A stretch of DNA of 64,000 nt from Bacillota bacterium (GTDB lineage Bacteria; Bacillota; Dehalobacteriia; UBA4068; UBA4997): assembly GCA_021771915.1 (NCBI GenBank), contig JAETNY010000003.1:62001-126000 (forward strand). The letters run 5' to 3'. Each line of letters starts with the position of its first letter. The first letter of the stretch is position 1. Of the stretch, positions 60,903 through 64,000 are shown piece by piece. The notes beneath the pieces were generated by a model that was given only the letters and a program-made list of their open reading frames with translations, did not search any database and was not told where the DNA came from. The translations under genes were made by a program, and so were the position numbers.

Positions 60903-61823
60903 TTACTGTCCACCAGACGGCGGCGCAGTACCCAAAAGTTCACTGGGCGGCCGATGATTATCGTCATAACCACTGTAACCGGTGGTTGTGAAATCCAAAT
61001 TATAAACATCATGGCCACCGCTGAAATTGGTAATAGTCTGACCGTTATATTCCAGCGTTAAATGATTGGCGTTATTGGTACGAATATAAATGGACTCATT
61101 AGCCGAAAAAACCTCTGAGGAACCGGCCGCAATGGTGTGATGCGTGCTGGCCTCCGCGCCGTCAATGCGCACGCCCATCCAAACGTCCTCGTCCTCCGCG
61201 CGCACAATCAGCGTTATCGGCGGTTCCGTACTCAAATTAGCCGGCGGCGGCTCGTCATTATTGCCCATGCCCGGCAGCTTGGGGTTGTCCTGTAACAGAT
61301 AAAGCATTAAAAGCAGAGCCACAATCACACTGCCCAGCAAAAGCCAGATAAACCGCCGGCCAAAGCGCTTGCTGCGCGTGCGGATAGGGTGACCAAGCGC
61401 GCCATTGGAAAAAGCCTGCGCACGCAGCTGATTGGCACTGTCCGCCTTGGTATTCTGGTCTTGCAGACGACTTTGCGCCCGGCTCTTCATATCATGCAGC
61501 GTGGGGTCATAATTGCCCCCCTCCGCCATGGTCTGCACCACTTTTTTGCCGGAAACATAGGCTTCAAAATTGTTTTGCTTGCTGTTAACCTCATAATACG
61601 CTTTAACGTCCGCCAAAATTGGCGCTGGGTCCATACCCAAAAAACGCGCGTAAGTATCTGCGAAACCAATGGCATAAATGCGGCCCGGCATCTGCGCCAA
61701 ATCGCCGCTTTCCAAAAGCTGCAAATAGAGTTCTCGCACCTTGGTGGCTTCTTCCACCTGCGAATAGCTATAACCCAGAGTTTCTCTGGTTATGCGCATT
61801 AATTTGCCATTTTCCTCTAACAT
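60903..61823 (-). CDS. rodZ: RodZ-like cytoskeletal/membrane protein (HTH_25 plus DUF4115)
   Basis: A 306-residue single-pass protein. The N-terminal HTH_25 domain (about 5-75; MRITRETLGYSYSQVEEATKVRELYLQLLESGDL) normally contacts MreB. A basic linker comes before the helix FIWLLLGSVIVALLLMLYLL (about 160-180), and an outside DUF4115 domain follows. It helps keep cell shape. It begins 3 bp after ftsK with its ribosome site inside the ftsK end, so the two are coupled. Confidence 0.88.
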   Translation of the reverse strand: MLEENGKLMRITRETLGYSYSQVEEATKVRELYLQLLESGDLAQMPGRIYAIGFADTYARFLGMDPAPILADVKAYYEVNSKQNNFEAYVSGKKVVQTMAEGGNYDPTLHDMKSRAQSRLQDQNTKADSANQLRAQAFSNGALGHPIRTRSKRFGRRFIWLLLGSVIVALLLMLYLLQDNPKLPGMGNNDEPPPANLSTEPPITLIVRAEDEDVWMGVRIDGAEASTHHTIAAGSSEVFSANESIYIRTNNANHLTLEYNGQTITNFSGGHDVYNLDFTTTGYSGYDDNHRPPSELLGTAPPSGGQ

Positions 61824-61826
61824 GGT

Positions 61827-64000
61827 TTATTCCTCCTCCCCGGCTGCCTCAACCGGGGCGTTCACATAAAGCATTTCAAACGTGGGCATATCCATCAACA
61901 CCGTCCGCTTATTGCCGGCCGGGGCGCTGACAATGCCCTCCTCCTGCATGGTATCAATCAGCCGCGCCGCCCGGTTATAGCCAATGCTGAAACGTCGCTG
62001 CAATGATGAAGCTGAAGCATGACCACTGTTAATCACCTGCTGACAGGCTTCAATAAACAAAGGCTCAAAACGGCTTTTCGGCTGCTCCTCCGCCTCATTT
62101 TCCTCCGGTTTATCCGGCTCCACCGGCAGTTCCAGATATTCCGGCTGCGCCTGGGCTTTGCAATAAGCCACCAAATCATGAATTTCCTCTTCGGTCAAAA
62201 ATGCGCCCTGAACGCGCAGAGGTTTCTGCTGACCAATCGGATAATACAGCATATCACCCTTACCCAAAAGCTTTTCCGCACCTCCCATATCCAAAATTGT
62301 GCGCGAGTCTATTTGCGAAGACACGGCAAAAGCAATACGCGAGGGAATATTAGCTTTAATCAGGCCGGTAATAACATCAACCGAGGGGCGCTGGGTGGCA
62401 ATAACCAAATGTATACCGGCCGCCCGGGCCAGCTGTGCCAGCCGGCAGATAGAGTCCTCCACGTCCTTGGAGGCTACCATCATCAAATCCGCCAACTCGT
62501 CAATCAGAACCACAATCTGCGGCATTTTCACCACATCGGGCAATTCATTATAGGTAACAAAATTCTTAACGCCGGCGTCCACAAAGACCAGATAACGCCG
62601 GTCCATCTCATTAACAACCTCTTTTAAAACCTGCGCCGCCTTTTTAGCGTCTGTCACCACCGGCCGCCCCAAATGCGGCAGACCAACATAGGCCGTCATT
62701 TCCACCTTTTTGGGGTCAACCATGATAAATTTAACTTCATCAGGCCGCGCTTTATATAAGATACTGCAAATCAGAGTATTCATGCAAACGCTTTTGCCGG
62801 AACCAGTAGCGCCGGCCACCAGCAAATGCGGCATTTCCGCCAAATTACCCACAATGGCCTGGCCGTTAATATCAATACCCAAACCAATGCTAATTTTTGA
62901 CTTGCTCTTCTGAAATTTCTCAGAACTCAAAACATCTTTGAAATAAACCGGGCTGGTTTCCTCTCTGGCCACCTCAATGCCCACCACAGGTTTACCCGGC
63001 ACCGGCGCTTCAATGCGCAAACCTCTGGCCGCCAAAGCCAGCGCAATATCGTCAGCCAGATTAACAATACGGGAAATTTTTACGCCCGGCGCCGGCTGCA
63101 ACTCATAGCGAATAATCGAGGGACCGCAAACCACCTCTACCACCTTGGTTTTAACGCCAAAGCTGGCCAGCACATTTTCCAGCCGCACGCTGTCGTCCAT
63201 AATACGCTGATTAATGCGGCTGTTTTTCACCACAATGCCGCCTTTCATCAGCGACAACGGCGGCAGCTGATAATCAACCACCCGAACCAGCTCGGTGCGC
63301 ACTGCCGGCGTTGCCTTTTCTGCGGTATGAACCTGTTGCGCCGTCTGTGCTACTGACTTGTCCTCAACTTCCGCCGGCGGCAAAATCTCGGATTCGTCTG
63401 CCGATGGTAATTCTTCCAACTCTGCCGGCCCACTCTGTCCTATGGTTTCCGGCGGCCAATTCTCATCTGTCTGCGCCGCCGGCTCCTCCTCGCTATCCAT
63501 AGCGGCGGCCGCAGCATAATCAGGCACCGGCGCCATGTTGGCCAACTCCTCATTTAAAGCCTGCACATAGCTGGAACCGGCCGGCTCGGTGCGGTCAGCA
63601 CGCACAAAATATTCTTCATCAAAAGCGGCCACGGTTTCCGTTAAGGCTTCATTAGTAACCGGCTCATTAATTTCCGCGTCGGCATAATTAATGTTATCAC
63701 TTTCCGCCGCAGCCTTTGCCACATCTTCAGTATTTTCAGCATTATCGGCATATTGCGCCGCCATAGCCGCGCCATTCAGCGCCAAATCATCAAAATCAGA
63801 AGCCAGACTATGAGCCGCCGGTTCTTCATCAACCACCGGCTCATATACCCGTGTGGGCGGCGGCGTAAACGGTACGACATTAGCATGGTTAACCACCGGA
63901 CGCGGCTGCGGCGTTTTGATAGTGGTAGTAAAGCCCTCGCGCAGGTTGGCGCGCGCATCTGTGGCGAAACGATTGCCGTCGTCAAGGCCATAAGTCAAAT
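61827..64000 (-). CDS. ftsK: FtsK/SpoIIIE DNA translocase, 5' end outside window
   Basis: The visible 723 codons lack the N-terminal membrane domain; the ORF is open to the window edge, so the TTG at 63998 is not the real start. An acidic Ala/Glu/Pro-rich linker of about 230 residues leads to the alpha and beta motor domains, with Walker A LVAGATGSGKSVCMNTLI near residue 395 and VVLIDELADLMM as Walker B. The C-terminal gamma winged helix (SASSLQRRFSIGYNRAARLIDTMQEEGIV) reads KOPS/SRS sequences. It moves DNA through the division or sporulation septum. Confidence 0.94.
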   Translation of the reverse strand, partial: LTYGLDDGNRFATDARANLREGFTTTIKTPQPRPVVNHANVVPFTPPPTRVYEPVVDEEPAAHSLASDFDDLALNGAAMAAQYADNAENTEDVAKAAAESDNINYADAEINEPVTNEALTETVAAFDEEYFVRADRTEPAGSSYVQALNEELANMAPVPDYAAAAAMDSEEEPAAQTDENWPPETIGQSGPAELEELPSADESEILPPAEVEDKSVAQTAQQVHTAEKATPAVRTELVRVVDYQLPPLSLMKGGIVVKNSRINQRIMDDSVRLENVLASFGVKTKVVEVVCGPSIIRYELQPAPGVKISRIVNLADDIALALAARGLRIEAPVPGKPVVGIEVAREETSPVYFKDVLSSEKFQKSKSKISIGLGIDINGQAIVGNLAEMPHLLVAGATGSGKSVCMNTLICSILYKARPDEVKFIMVDPKKVEMTAYVGLPHLGRPVVTDAKKAAQVLKEVVNEMDRRYLVFVDAGVKNFVTYNELPDVVKMPQIVVLIDELADLMMVASKDVEDSICRLAQLARAAGIHLVIATQRPSVDVITGLIKANIPSRIAFAVSSQIDSRTILDMGGAEKLLGKGDMLYYPIGQQKPLRVQGAFLTEEEIHDLVAYCKAQAQPEYLELPVEPDKPEENEAEEQPKSRFEPLFIEACQQVINSGHASASSLQRRFSIGYNRAARLIDTMQEEGIVSAPAGNKRTVLMDMPTFEMLYVNAPVEAAGEEE

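Noticed and set aside
1-64000. CRISPR array
   Set aside because: No regularly spaced identical repeats with unique spacers were seen. The only dense repeat is the in-frame collagen tract.

Overview
The window looks like a chromosomal segment of an endospore-forming Bacillota (class Clostridia or a close relative). Supporting signs are spoIIP and a spoIID-type gene, a BclA-like collagen protein beside a glycosyltransferase, an SLH-domain surface protein, strong AGGAGG ribosome sites, several TTG starts, and the conserved orders ruvC-ruvA-ruvB-queH-spoIID-queA and ftsK/spoIIIE-rodZ-rimO-pgsA-cinA. Base composition is moderate. I cannot name the species.

Layout. 0-2.5 kb: a leftward NSS amino-acid symporter followed by azlC and azlD (azlD runs off the left edge). 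2.5-6.4 kb: a GNAT acetyltransferase and a large cytosolic hybrid histidine kinase with two receivers. 6.4-9.1 kb: an SgtA-like glycosyltransferase and a collagen-like protein, a probable spore-surface pair. 9.2-11.5 kb: a cupin, then an ECF sigma factor and its membrane anti-sigma; two near-identical ECF promoters lie here, one driving a probable small RNA. 11.7-17.9 kb: deoC, a ferric/phosphosugar-type ABC importer and a GHKL kinase. 17.9-25.3 kb: a MacAB-like export cluster with three FtsX-type permeases, one ATPase, one adaptor and a membrane-bound XRE regulator, under three different promoters, one of them ECF-type. 25.5-27.8 kb: a chemoreceptor with a structured leader.

28.2-33.5 kb holds the main discovery: an SLH surface protein next to a 1.7-kb segment bounded by 30-bp inverted repeats (27/30 identical). 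The segment contains a tyrosine recombinase and a strong promoter pointing outward, away from the surface gene. It has the design of a self-contained invertible promoter switch, read here in the OFF orientation.

33.5-39.6 kb: panE, lepA, murJ, spoIIP, rpsT. 39.6-40.5 kb: a small accessory islet with a hypothetical gene, a ribbon-helix-helix regulator with a palindromic operator in its promoter, and a probable type I toxin-antitoxin locus missed by the ORF track. 40.6-45.2 kb: leuACDB. 45.3-47.8 kb: a NERD protein, a lipoprotein and a secreted CAP protein. 48-51.5 kb: a polar amino-acid ABC importer. 51.6-57.2 kb: the queA/spoIID/queH/ruvBAC cluster. 57.3-57.6 kb: tRNA-Thr(CGT) preceded by a duplicated leader. 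57.6-64 kb: a lipoprotein, cinA, pgsA, rimO, rodZ and the 3' part of ftsK/spoIIIE.

All functional calls rest on reading motifs and translated sequences by eye; no database search was run. Where a ribosome site pointed to a different start than the ORF track, the coordinates were changed and the reason is given.
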